Shown: one piece after another, positions 1 to 7,575 of the stretch
Numbering within the stretch: the stretch's first letter is position 1
How the letters are laid out: each line of letters opens with the position of its first letter
Program-made: the position numbers and the translations under genes
Source of the DNA: an uncultured Rubrobacteraceae bacterium
Lineage (GTDB): Bacteria > Actinomycetota > Rubrobacteria > Rubrobacterales > Rubrobacteraceae
Assembly: GCA_902806085.1 (NCBI GenBank)
Contig: CADCVH010000020.1
Span: forward strand, 1 to 49,937
Reading direction: 5' to 3'
DNA: 49,937 nt
The notes under the pieces: generated by a model
The model's database searches: none
What the model was told of the DNA's origin: nothing
The model's input: only the letters and a program-made list of their open reading frames with translations

Positions 1-219
1 AACGCTGGCGCCGCCGGAGCCGGGGGCGATCGTTACGAGGTTCGGGCCGAGCTCGTCCAGTTGGCCGGTTATCTGGCTCTGGACCCCGGCGCCCAGGGAC
101 ATGATCAGGATGACAGCCGCCACCCCGATGACGACGCCTAAAGTGGTGAGCAAGGAGCGCGCCCAGTTGCCGAAGAGGGCCGACAGGCTCATGCCCGCTA
201 TCTGCAATGCCTTCCTCAT
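1..219 (-). CDS. MacB/FtsX-type ABC transporter permease, N-terminal part
   Basis: This is the start of an ABC exporter permease; the gene continues past the left edge. About 73 residues are visible, beginning MRKALQIAGMSLSALFGNWA. A hydrophobic segment at roughly residues 23-44 (LLTTLGVVIGVAAVILIMSL) is the first transmembrane helix, and the GAGVQSQI stretch after it is typical of MacB-like permeases, where the periplasmic or extracellular domain begins. The ATG at 219-217 overlaps the TGA of the ATPase gene (216-218) in an ATGA arrangement, so the two are translationally coupled. Together they would form an efflux system of the MacB/LolCDE/SalX group; the substrate cannot be read from this piece. 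Confidence 0.85.
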   Translation of the reverse strand, partial: MRKALQIAGMSLSALFGNWARSLLTTLGVVIGVAAVILIMSLGAGVQSQITGQLDELGPNLVTIAPGSGGASV

Positions 220-983
220 GACGCGACCCCTGTCTTCTCGTCGGTTTTGTTGCCGTCGTGCGTTCTGTCGTCCGCGACGATCAGGCCGTCGCGTACCTCG
301 ACGATCCTCTCGGCCCGCTCGGCCACGTCCGTGTCGTGGGTGACCATGATCAGCGTCGTGCCCTCGGCCTTGAGCTCCCCGAAGAGTTCCAGGATGCCCT
401 CCCCGGACTTCGTATCCAGGTTGCCTGTGGGCTCGTCGGCCAGCACGATGGCCGGGCTGTTGACAAGGGCCCTGGCTATGGCCACCCTCTGCTTCTGCCC
501 GCCGGAGAGCTCGGGCGGCTTGTGGGACGCCCGGTTGGAGAGCCCGACCCTCTCGAGGGCCTCCATCGCCCGGCTCTTGCGCTCCGCGCCGCGCACCCCG
601 GCGTAGACCATCGGCAGCTCCACGTTCTTTAGGGTGCTCTCGCGGGGCAGGAGGTTGTAGGACTGGAAGACGAAGCCGATCGTGTCCCTTCTCGCCCTGG
701 TCACCTCCCCGCCCTTTAGCCCGGAGACCTCGCGCCCGTCGAGCACGTAGGAGCCGCTCGTCGGCCGGTCGAGGAGCCCTAGCAGGTTCATCAGCGTGCT
801 CTTGCCGCTCCCCGAGGGGCCCACGATGGAGATCCACTCTTCCCTCTGGACCTTCAGGCTCACACCCGCCAGGGCCTCGACCCGGCCCTCGCCCTCACCG
901 TAGATCTTGGTGAGGTCCCGGACGCTTATCGCCTCTTGTGCGATCTGCGCCTCGCGCCCTTGCCTATCTTCTAACGTCTCCAC
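216..983 (-). CDS. ABC transporter ATP-binding protein (MacB/LolD type)
   Basis: This 255-residue ATPase powers the permease encoded immediately downstream. Walker A is GPSGSGKST (residues 55-63), the signature is LSGGQKQR near 159, and Walker B plus the D-loop are in VLADEPTGNLD near 180. The NLD ending and the RATIFVTHD-like switch His (LIMVTHDTDVA) are typical of the MacB/LolD subfamily. The start is GTG at 983, with GGAGG six bases upstream (990-994). The first 17 residues form a charged extension before the ATPase domain. No membrane-fusion protein gene is seen upstream, so this may be a two-gene exporter, as is common in Gram-positive bacteria. Confidence 0.95.
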   Translation of the reverse strand: METLEDRQGREAQIAQEAISVRDLTKIYGEGEGRVEALAGVSLKVQREEWISIVGPSGSGKSTLMNLLGLLDRPTSGSYVLDGREVSGLKGGEVTRARRDTIGFVFQSYNLLPRESTLKNVELPMVYAGVRGAERKSRAMEALERVGLSNRASHKPPELSGGQKQRVAIARALVNSPAIVLADEPTGNLDTKSGEGILELFGELKAEGTTLIMVTHDTDVAERAERIVEVRDGLIVADDRTHDGNKTDEKTGVAS

Positions 984-1241
984 TTTCTGCCTCCATCCTT
1001 CTCTTTCGTCCTCTCTGTGTCTTCTGCGTGGGCCCCGCGCCCCCTACATGGCCTCTCCCTTCCGCCCGGCGCAAGAGGCCGGAGCCGCGGCGGGGCCCTC
1101 CGTTCGTCGCGAACGCCCCAATCTCATCCACAACCCCCGACGCCCTCGCCGTGTCTCGCCAACTGGTTTACGTCGGCTCCTTCTTGAACGGCGTTTCATT
1201 GCTGAACTAAGTTGGGTATCGGTCGAAAGGGTAGGCCTCGC

Positions 1242-1580
1242 CTAGCTCGCGACCCCGTCGGCGGCCTCGTCCACGAACGCGACCTCGTAGAGGTCGGGCT
1301 CGTACCCCTCGGCGATCCCGGCGGCCTCCCGCATGTGCGGGGCCGCCTCGGGGTCCTCTAGCATCGCCTCGAAGTCCCCCACGCTCTCCCACTGCACGTA
1401 GTTGGTGACCTTGGTGCCGTCCAGGCTCTTGTGGAGGTTGGAGGAGACGTAGCCGTGGATGGTCTTCATGGTCGCCGCCGCCTGCGCGAGCACGCCCACG
1501 AGGCGCTGCTGGTCCTCGGGCCTCACGGTGAAGACGTTGATCAGCGTCACCACGTCCTGTTCGGTCGAGATGGTTGTCAC
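1242..1580 (-). CDS. Antibiotic biosynthesis monooxygenase (ABM) family protein
   Basis: This 112-residue protein belongs to the ABM/dimeric alpha-beta barrel family. The ferredoxin-like pattern is clear: LINVFTVRPEDQQRLVGVL as strand-helix, then GYVSSNLHKSLDGTKVTNYV and the QWESVGDFEAML helix. Members are small cofactor-free or haem-degrading oxygenases, and many act on quinols or reactive aldehydes. The start is GTG at 1580, supported by AAAGGAG (1588-1594) seven bases upstream. A perfect 14-bp palindrome lies about 50 bp upstream of the start, so it is probably controlled by a dimeric repressor. The substrate is unknown. It stands alone: the next gene on this strand is the ABC transporter beyond a 258-bp gap. 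Confidence 0.85.
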   Translation of the reverse strand: MTTISTEQDVVTLINVFTVRPEDQQRLVGVLAQAAATMKTIHGYVSSNLHKSLDGTKVTNYVQWESVGDFEAMLEDPEAAPHMREAAGIAEGYEPDLYEVAFVDEAADGVAS

Positions 1581-1630
1581 TTGTTTTCTCCTTTGCTTTC
1601 AAATTAGTCGATCTTGTATCGGGTACGGCC

Positions 1631-1644
1631 AATAACTAGTTATT
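1631..1644. promoter_or_regulatory. Perfect 14-bp palindrome, candidate operator
   Basis: AATAACTAGTTATT reads the same on both strands. It is AT-rich in GC-rich surroundings and lies 51-64 bp upstream of the monooxygenase start, where a TetR or MarR dimer could bind. No regulator gene lies next to it. The assignment rests on symmetry and position only. Confidence 0.45.
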
Positions 1645-1842
1645 AGCTTTCGATGTTCATGCGCGCGCTTCTGCGGATCCGACGATCCCCCACCGGGCGA
1701 CAACCGGGACATCAGCGTCGATCTCCATATTGGTCACTCCTTCGTTTCGGTTGTGTGCCTGCCGGATGGCCACGGGCCCCGGGTCGTGTCTTCCTCACCC
1801 TTCCTGATGCCCGAAGTCCGTAACTTCCGATCTGTGAACAGT

Positions 1843-1870
1843 ATAATAACTTAGTTAAGTAGATTGTCAA
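1843..1870 (-). promoter_or_regulatory. Sigma-70-like promoter with an inverted repeat in the spacer
   Basis: On the minus strand a consensus -35 TTGACA (1870-1865) is followed after 16 bp by TATTAT (1848-1843). The spacer holds ACTTAGTTAAGT, an inverted repeat (ACTTA/TAAGT) that could be an operator. It points towards the monooxygenase gene about 260 bp downstream and is one of the few AT-rich spots in this region. Confidence 0.5.
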
Positions 1871-1974
1871 CGCCTCCCTCGAAATCTTCGCCGCTTTTGG
1901 TGCGGCAGAGTAGCTACACTCGGTGAAGGCGAATTTTCCAGCCGGGCGGGGGCGTGCCTTGCCCGGCTTCCGGG

Positions 1975-2230
1975 TGGGAGAGACGTTGGCGGGGCGGACC
2001 ATGATCCTGACGACCTGCTGCCCGTCCTCCGCGAGCACGGAGGTGTAGGCCGGCTCGAAGAAGTCCTGCGTCCAGATGTCCCCGTGGGGCCCCCTGTAGT
2101 CGCTGGAGACCCCCGGGCGTGCCGACCCCCCTGAGGGTGGACCGGAGATCGCGGGCGGAGTTCCCTCGCCCGCGGCGAAGAGCTTCACGTACTCCTCGTT
2201 AGCGTCCTCCTCGCCGGAGGTTCGCCGGGC
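1975..2230 (-). pseudogene. Protein-arginine deiminase fragment
   Basis: A reading frame on the minus strand contains GDIWTQDFFEPAYTSVLAED followed by VVRIMVRPAN. This resembles the core of bacterial protein-arginine deiminase family proteins, where a GDIWxQDxxE stretch carries a substrate-binding Asp. The resemblance begins near 2230 (EEDANEEYVKLF) and fades after about 1975. There it runs into low-complexity sequence and then the promoter at 1843-1870. No N-terminal domain and no C-terminal catalytic Cys/His region are present, so this is read as a gene relic. The identification is from memory of the family motif. Confidence 0.4.
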
Positions 2231-2565
2231 TCCGGGGCCGGCGGCCTTCGAGGGCGCCCGCTCCAGCCCTTCGGGGAGTGCTCCCTCCGCGCCGACGGCA
2301 TTCTGGGGGAGCGGGGCCGCGGCGCCCTAGGCCGAGGCTTCCGGCGCCGCGCGCCCCGGTGGGGGAGACGAGCAGAGGCACGGTCTCCTCCGCCCCGGGA
2401 GGCCGGCGCTCCACCTCTTTCCCATGGACGCCTTCCGGCGCCTCACGGACAGGGTGTTGAGGCGCGGGGCCCTGACCGGCGCGCGTCTTTGCCGCCGGCG
2501 CGAATGGCCGCACCGGGTCCGCCGCCATCCGCGAACGGGTCAACGCTGCTACGATTCCGCGGACC

Positions 2566-4905
2566 ATGACTCCACTACAGGCACATCCGATTCGGCTACT
2601 CGGCCGCGAGAACGACCTGGAGGCGATAGGGGAAGTGCTGGGTAGTGGGAAGGTTCGCTTGCTCACGCTCACCGGACCGGCCGGGGTGGGCAAGACCAGC
2701 CTCTCCATCGAAGCGGGCAACCGCGTCTCCAGTGAAGTCGCCCAGGATGTGGTGTTCGTAGATCTCTCGCCGGTACAAGATACTTCTCAGGTGCCTCCGG
2801 CACTCGCGCGGGGCGTGGGCCTGCAGGACGTGGAGGGCCCGCGTCTTCAAGAGCGACTCCTGGCGTATCTTCGGGAGCGGAGCTCCCTCATCATCCTGGA
2901 CAACTTCGAGCAAGTTCTACCCGCCGCGGGATGGCTCTCAGACCTCCTGGCAACTTGCCCTTCGATCACGCTGCTCGTCACCAGCAGGGAGGCACTTCGC
3001 CTGCGCTGGGAGCAGATCTACCAGGTCCCCTCCCTCGCGCTTCCCGACCTCGAACATCTCCCGCCCCTCGAGGAACTGATGCAGGTGCCCGCCGTGGCCC
3101 TTTTTGTGGAGCGCGCTCGGGCGCTCGATCCCGGCTTCGCGCTCGGCGAAGAGGACGCCCGGACGGTGGCCGAGCTGTGCGTGCGCCTCGACGGGCTTCC
3201 GCTGGCGATCGAGCTTGCCGCAGCGCGCACGGGCGTGCTCTCGCCGCAAATGATCCTGGACCGTCTCGGGCAGCGGCTCTCGCTGCTGCGGTGGGAGGCC
3301 CCCGATCTTCCCGAGAGGCAGCGCACGTTGCGCTCCGCCATCGACTGGAGCTACGAACTCCTGGACGCCGATGAGCAGGCGCTCTTTAGGCGCCTGGGCG
3401 TCTTCGCCGGAGGTTTCACGCTGGAGGCCGCCCAGGCCATAGCTTCTTCAAACAGCGCGGATGCGGGCGTCCAGCCGGCACCGGAGGAAGTACTCGACGG
3501 CGTAGCGTCGCTTGCGGGCAAGAGCCTGGTCCAGGTGGATGGTCGGGGCGCGGGAGACCTCCGTTACCGCTTGCTGGAGAGCGTGCAGGAGTACGCCCTG
3601 GAGCAACTAGAAGTTCAGGAGGAGGTCGAGGCGACCCGCCGCTCCCACGCGCTCTACTTCCTGGATCTGGCGGAGCGCGCCGAGCCGGAGTTGATCGGAG
3701 GCGAACAGCGTACCTGGTTCCTCCGGCTGGAGGCCGAGCGCGGTAACCTCCGCGCCGCCCTTTGGTTGCTCTCTCGTCGGGGCGAGGACGCGCTGGCGTT
3801 GCGCCTGGCCGCCGCCCTGGGCTACTTCTGGTGGATACACGGCCATATTGCCGAGGGACGGCGCTTCCTCGAACACCTGCTAGAGCGCGTGCCCGAGGGG
3901 GTCGCCGATCCGCACACGCGCGCCAGCGCGCTCCGGAGCCTGGGCATCGGGCTTCTTCTCCAGGGAGAGGTAGAGCGAGCGCGGAGGGCGCTGGAGGAGG
4001 GACTCGCCGTGGCTCGCTCGACGGGGGAGGCGCGGAGCATCGCTTTCTCCCTGGCCTGTCTGGGACGGTACGAGACACTCGTCGGGAAGCCAGAGGAAAG
4101 CATATCCTTTTCGGAGGAGGCGCTGGCCCGCTCGCGCGAGGCCAATGACACGTGGAGCACCGCCCGAGCGCTGCACGAACTTGGGATCGCCGCACTCCAC
4201 GCCGGGGACTACGGGCTGGCACAACAGCTCCTGGAGGAGGCAAGCGCCGGGTACCGGCGGGTCGGAGACGAACGCAGCATGGCGGAGGCTTTCGTGTGGC
4301 TGAGCCCGGCGGCGCGAGAGCGCGGCGACGCCTCCCGTGCGGCCGCTCTCGTCAGGCAGTCTCTCGAGGTGAGCCAAAGGTTGCAGGACCGGCGTTTGCT
4401 CAACATGGGCACCGACACCGTCCTGTGGCTGATCCGGGAGGAGGCGGACCCCGAACAGGTTACGCGCCTGATAGGTGTGATCGAGGCGCTGCACCAGATT
4501 ACGGGTCTCGCGCACAGCACGTGGGAGCATACCGCTCTGGCCCCCACTATCGGCGAACTCGGCGCCCGGCTGGACGAGGAGAGCCTCGCGGCGGCGCGCA
4601 GAGAGGGGCACACCCTGTCCCTGGATCAGATCGCGCAGATGACGCTCGCGGCGCTGGACGAGTGGTCCGAGTCCATCATGCATCGCAGCAGGCCGAAAGA
4701 AGGGGCCGCGCCCGGCATTCTCAGCGGGCGGGAGTCGGAGGTTTTGGGTCTGGTCTCGGAGGGCCTCTCCAACCAGGAGATCGCGGGTAGGCTGTTTATC
4801 ACCGAGCGCACCGTCCGCTTCCACCTCAGCTCCGTCTTCGCCAAACTCGGCGCCCACAACCGGACCCAGGCCGCCGCCCTCGCCAGGCGGCGAAACCTCC
4901 TGTAG
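2566..4905 (+). CDS. NB-ARC/TPR transcriptional regulator with LuxR HTH
   Basis: This 779-residue protein is a signal-transduction ATPase with a DNA-binding end. An NB-ARC/AAA-type NTPase opens with Walker A GPAGVGKT (37-44) and has LIILDNFEQ as Walker B (about 110) and the GLPLAIELAAARTGVLS block typical of the family. The middle (about 370-660) is helical TPR-like sequence, which usually senses a ligand or partner. The C-terminus holds a LuxR/GerE HTH: LSGRESEVLGLVSEGLSNQE to KLGAHNRTQAAALARR. Such regulators often control neighbouring genes, and the oxidoreductase genes downstream are possible targets. The start ATG at 2566 has no clear Shine-Dalgarno site, and a leaderless transcript is possible. 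Confidence 0.92.
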   Translation: MTPLQAHPIRLLGRENDLEAIGEVLGSGKVRLLTLTGPAGVGKTSLSIEAGNRVSSEVAQDVVFVDLSPVQDTSQVPPALARGVGLQDVEGPRLQERLLAYLRERSSLIILDNFEQVLPAAGWLSDLLATCPSITLLVTSREALRLRWEQIYQVPSLALPDLEHLPPLEELMQVPAVALFVERARALDPGFALGEEDARTVAELCVRLDGLPLAIELAAARTGVLSPQMILDRLGQRLSLLRWEAPDLPERQRTLRSAIDWSYELLDADEQALFRRLGVFAGGFTLEAAQAIASSNSADAGVQPAPEEVLDGVASLAGKSLVQVDGRGAGDLRYRLLESVQEYALEQLEVQEEVEATRRSHALYFLDLAERAEPELIGGEQRTWFLRLEAERGNLRAALWLLSRRGEDALALRLAAALGYFWWIHGHIAEGRRFLEHLLERVPEGVADPHTRASALRSLGIGLLLQGEVERARRALEEGLAVARSTGEARSIAFSLACLGRYETLVGKPEESISFSEEALARSREANDTWSTARALHELGIAALHAGDYGLAQQLLEEASAGYRRVGDERSMAEAFVWLSPAARERGDASRAAALVRQSLEVSQRLQDRRLLNMGTDTVLWLIREEADPEQVTRLIGVIEALHQITGLAHSTWEHTALAPTIGELGARLDEESLAAARREGHTLSLDQIAQMTLAALDEWSESIMHRSRPKEGAAPGILSGRESEVLGLVSEGLSNQEIAGRLFITERTVRFHLSSVFAKLGAHNRTQAAALARRRNLL

Positions 4906-5094
4906 TTCGCCGCCGTCCCGACTCCCTCCCGGCGCCCCTGTCGTGTGCGCCGGGTCCGCGCCGGAGCGGGAAAACTGTCGCCCCCTCCGGTGTTGTGCCG
5001 GCCCGTCGCCGGATACGCTCCTAGAGAAGTACCCGGAAAAGAGCAGCACGGTGAGTAACAACCAGTACCGTCCACAGAGAAAGGAACGACCATC

Positions 5095-5151
5095 ATGGCC
5101 TACGAACTGCCTCCACTACCCTACGACTCACGGCACGGGAGGAAGCGATGA
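5095..5151 (+). pseudogene. Superoxide dismutase 5' end, now an 18-codon leader
   Basis: The short ORF at 5095 begins MAYELPPLPYD, matching the very conserved first residues of Fe/Mn superoxide dismutases (MAYELPPLPYDYDALEP-type). It is preceded by AGAAAGGA in normal Shine-Dalgarno position. After 11 residues the match stops abruptly, the frame continues SRHGRKR and ends at 5151. Its TGA overlaps the ATG (5148) of the next gene. It looks like the translation start of a sod gene whose body has been replaced. Confidence 0.6.
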
Positions 5152-5771
5152 AGGTTGTCGTTTTCGGCGCCGCCGGCAAGACCGGCCGAGCCGTCATTGA
5201 TCAAGCGAAGGCCGCCGGTCACACCGTGACGGCGTTCGTCCGTAACGCGGGCGACTACGACGTGCCCGACGTCGAGGTGCGGGAGGGCGACGCCACGGAC
5301 CCGGCCGCCGTGGACGCGGCGCTCGCGGGGCAGAACGCGGTGATCGACACCATCGGCGGCAAGACGCCGTACGAGGCCACCACGCTGGAGTCGAGCGCGG
5401 CCCGGACGATCATCGCCTCGATGCGGCGTCGGGGCGCGCGCCGGCTCGTGGTCACCTCGATGATCGGCGAGGGAGACAGCATCGCGAACATGCCGGTCGA
5501 CCAGCGTCCCTTGCTCACCACGTTCCTGCGGGGCGCGACCCCCGACAAGGCGCGGATGGAGGAGGCCGTCGCGGCCAGTGACCTGGACTGGGTCATCGTC
5601 CGGCCGGCGATCCTCGACGACGACCCGGCCACCGGAAACGCCCGCGTCTACACGCCCGAGACCGGGGACGAGGCGCACAGAATCGCCCGCGCGGACCTGG
5701 CCTCGTTCCTCGTCGCGCAGCTGAGCACGGACGAGCACCTCCGACACGCCGTCACCATCGCCAACGGCTGA
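5148..5771 (+). CDS. NAD(P)-binding Rossmann protein (atypical SDR, NAD(P)H-binding family)
   Basis: This 207-residue protein has the atypical short-chain dehydrogenase/NmrA-like fold. The nucleotide-binding motif is GAAGKTGRAV (residues 8-17). VEVREGDATD then marks the adenine-ribose binding strand, followed by NAVIDTIGG and RRLVVTSMIGEG. DLDWVIVRPAIL is characteristic of the NAD(P)H-binding/BVR-B-like family. Members are flavin or biliverdin reductases, or redox-sensing proteins without a catalytic Tyr-Lys pair; no YxxxK motif is seen here. The start ATG at 5148 has GGAGG upstream (5138-5142) and overlaps the stop of the superoxide dismutase leader, so expression may be coupled to that leader. 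Confidence 0.88.
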   Translation: MKVVVFGAAGKTGRAVIDQAKAAGHTVTAFVRNAGDYDVPDVEVREGDATDPAAVDAALAGQNAVIDTIGGKTPYEATTLESSAARTIIASMRRRGARRLVVTSMIGEGDSIANMPVDQRPLLTTFLRGATPDKARMEEAVAASDLDWVIVRPAILDDDPATGNARVYTPETGDEAHRIARADLASFLVAQLSTDEHLRHAVTIANG

Positions 5772-6177
5772 GAAGTGGAGCGGACTCGCCCCATGAACGC
5801 GACCTCGCACCCTGCCGAGCAGACACCGACTCGCGGGACGAATAGCGCTCGGCGACGATCTCTGCGGAGGCCCGGTCCGTGCCCCCGGGGGAGTTCTTGA
5901 TGCACGCCGTTGGCGCGGTGGCGGACGACGAGAGCCGCGCCGCCTCTCTCCGGGACGGACCTCGACCCCGGACGCGCCTTTGGCCTCCCACGGCCCCTCG
6001 CGGAGCCCCCGAAAGCGGACCCCGTATCCACGTTCAAGCAGAGGGATGAGCGAGCCGAAGAGAGAGGACCCGGGCGGAAGACCGTCTACCGATGATGGTC
6101 GAGGGGGCCGAATACGAAGCTCTCGCAGGAGGGAGTCGGTGCCCGGAGCAGAGAGACAGCATGCGCAGTAAAAGGAT
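5772..6177. other. Intergenic stretch without a convincing gene
   Basis: About 400 bases separate the Rossmann protein from the beta-propeller gene. Both strands hold short open frames, but none has a recognisable domain together with a ribosome binding site. A minus-strand frame (5752-5991) contains KNSPGGTDRASAEIVAERY, which looks protein-like and may be a relic, but the family is not recognised. No strong hairpin or promoter stands out. Confidence 0.5.
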
Positions 6178-7251
6178 ATGGCCGATCACGCAGAAGCGGG
6201 AGATGTAAGGATGCGCACGATACATGCCGCGATGGAGGACGGGCTACTCGTAATCGAAGGCGTGGAACGTCCTCGGACCGAACGCCGACTGGAGAACCGC
6301 AAGCCCCGGTGCCTCGCGGTGGACCCTCAACGGCCGGGGACCCTCTACTGTGGCACCGCCGACCGGGGGCTGTGGCGCAGCGCCGATGCCGGGGCTTCTT
6401 GGGATCCCGTCGGCCGGGGCATCTCCCACACGAACGTGACGGCGCTTGCCGTAAGCGGCACGGAGCGGGTGGGCGCAAACGCGGTCGTCTACGCGGGGAC
6501 CGAGCCGAGCGCCCTCTTCCGCTCCGAAGACGGTGGCGACTCCTGGCGGGAGCTCGAAGGGATGCGCCAGTTGCCCTCCTCGTCGGGATGGAGCTTCCCG
6601 CCCAAGCCACAGACCAGCCACGTGCGCTGGATCTCCCCCGATCCCACTCAGCCCGGGCGCCTGTTCGTCTGCATAGAGGCCGGCGCGCTTGTACGGAGCC
6701 GCGATGGAGGAGAGACCTGGGAGGACAGGGTAGACGACGGCCCCCTCGACACCCACACCCTGGCCCTCCACGAAGACGCGCCGGGTCGCCTCTACTCGGC
6801 GGCGGGTGATGGGGTTCTCTCTGCAGGACGCGAATACTCGCAGAGCCCCGACGGGGGGGCGACGTGGGAACGGCTCTCCGACGGACTCGGCCACCACTAC
6901 CTGTGGGGGTTGGCCGTAGACCCGGCAGACCCGGATACCGCGGTAGTCTCCGCGGCGAGCAGTCCCTTCCACGCACACTTCCCGGGAGTCGCCGAGTCAA
7001 CCCTCTATCGCCGAGAGGGTGGAGGACCGTGGCACGAGGTGCGCGGCGGACTACCGGATCCGGAGGGAACCCTCGTCTCGGTGCTGGCATCCAGTGGGAA
7101 AGAGCCCGGCGTTTTCTACGCGCTCAATAACCATGGCCTGTACCGCTCGGTGGATGCGGGCAAAGGGTGGGAACGCCTGGAGGTGCCCTGGCCGGAGCGC
7201 TACCTTCGCCAGCCTCCGCAGGCTCTACTGGTCACGGAAGATGCCCGATAA
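6178..7251 (+). CDS. Sortilin/BNR-type beta-propeller protein
   Basis: This protein of 346-357 residues carries repeated Asp-box/BNR units of the form (L/W)RSxDxGxSW: GLWRSADAGASW, ALFRSEDGGDSW, LVRSRDGGETW, SQSPDGGATW and GLYRSVDAGKGW. At least five occur, spaced as blades of a beta-propeller like those in sialidases, sortilin and YCF48-type proteins. No signal peptide is seen, so it is probably cytoplasmic. There is no sialidase catalytic set, and an enzymatic function cannot be assigned. Two starts are possible: ATG at 6178, or ATG at 6211 with GGGAG about ten bases upstream; the later start leaves the first blade intact. It may be co-transcribed with the rhodanese and MFS genes. Confidence 0.85.
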   Translation: MADHAEAGDVRMRTIHAAMEDGLLVIEGVERPRTERRLENRKPRCLAVDPQRPGTLYCGTADRGLWRSADAGASWDPVGRGISHTNVTALAVSGTERVGANAVVYAGTEPSALFRSEDGGDSWRELEGMRQLPSSSGWSFPPKPQTSHVRWISPDPTQPGRLFVCIEAGALVRSRDGGETWEDRVDDGPLDTHTLALHEDAPGRLYSAAGDGVLSAGREYSQSPDGGATWERLSDGLGHHYLWGLAVDPADPDTAVVSAASSPFHAHFPGVAESTLYRREGGGPWHEVRGGLPDPEGTLVSVLASSGKEPGVFYALNNHGLYRSVDAGKGWERLEVPWPERYLRQPPQALLVTEDAR

Positions 7252-7359
7252 GCCTCTGCGAATACTGCCGGGACGTATAGAAGACCCGACGAGCATGGAC
7301 TATCCGGATCACAAGAACCACGGAGAAAGGAACGAGCAATCAACCTGCGTTACGAGTTC

Positions 7360-7575
7360 GTGGATGAGTCCGAAGAGACGCTGCGCTCCGAGAAGAGAGC
7401 CGAGATCGTCGTCTACTGCATGAACGAAGGGTGTGGGTCATCCAGGGAAGAGGTACGGGAGCTTACCGATATGGGCTACAAACACGTCCGGCACCACGCC
7501 GGCGGAGAGCAGGAGTGGGTAAAGGCTGTGCTGCCGATAGAAGGCAAACGTCCGTCGGATAGAGAGATCGGGTGA
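7360..7575 (+). CDS. Small rhodanese-like domain protein
   Basis: This 71-residue protein matches the second half of a rhodanese-like domain: AEIVVYCMNEGCGSSREEVR is the active-site strand and Cys loop, followed by LTDMGYKHVRHHAGGEQEW and a final hydrophobic LPIEG. The likely persulfide-carrying residue is Cys20; a second Cys follows five residues later, as in a known subgroup. The first half of the fold is missing or very short. The GTG at 7360 lacks a clear ribosome site. The frame stays open upstream, and CTG at 7345 after GGAGAAAGGAACG is an alternative start. The stop overlaps the GTG of the MFS gene (GTGA), which ties the two together. Confidence 0.72.
   Translation: MDESEETLRSEKRAEIVVYCMNEGCGSSREEVRELTDMGYKHVRHHAGGEQEWVKAVLPIEGKRPSDREIG

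Noticed and set aside
3880-5061. 393-codon minus-strand frame over the LuxR regulator
   Set aside because: No domain, no ribosome site; the plus strand carries the complete regulator.
5752-5991. Minus-strand frame with KNSPGGTDRASAEIVAERY
   Set aside because: Looks somewhat protein-like but no family was recognised and no start signal is seen; kept only as a note.
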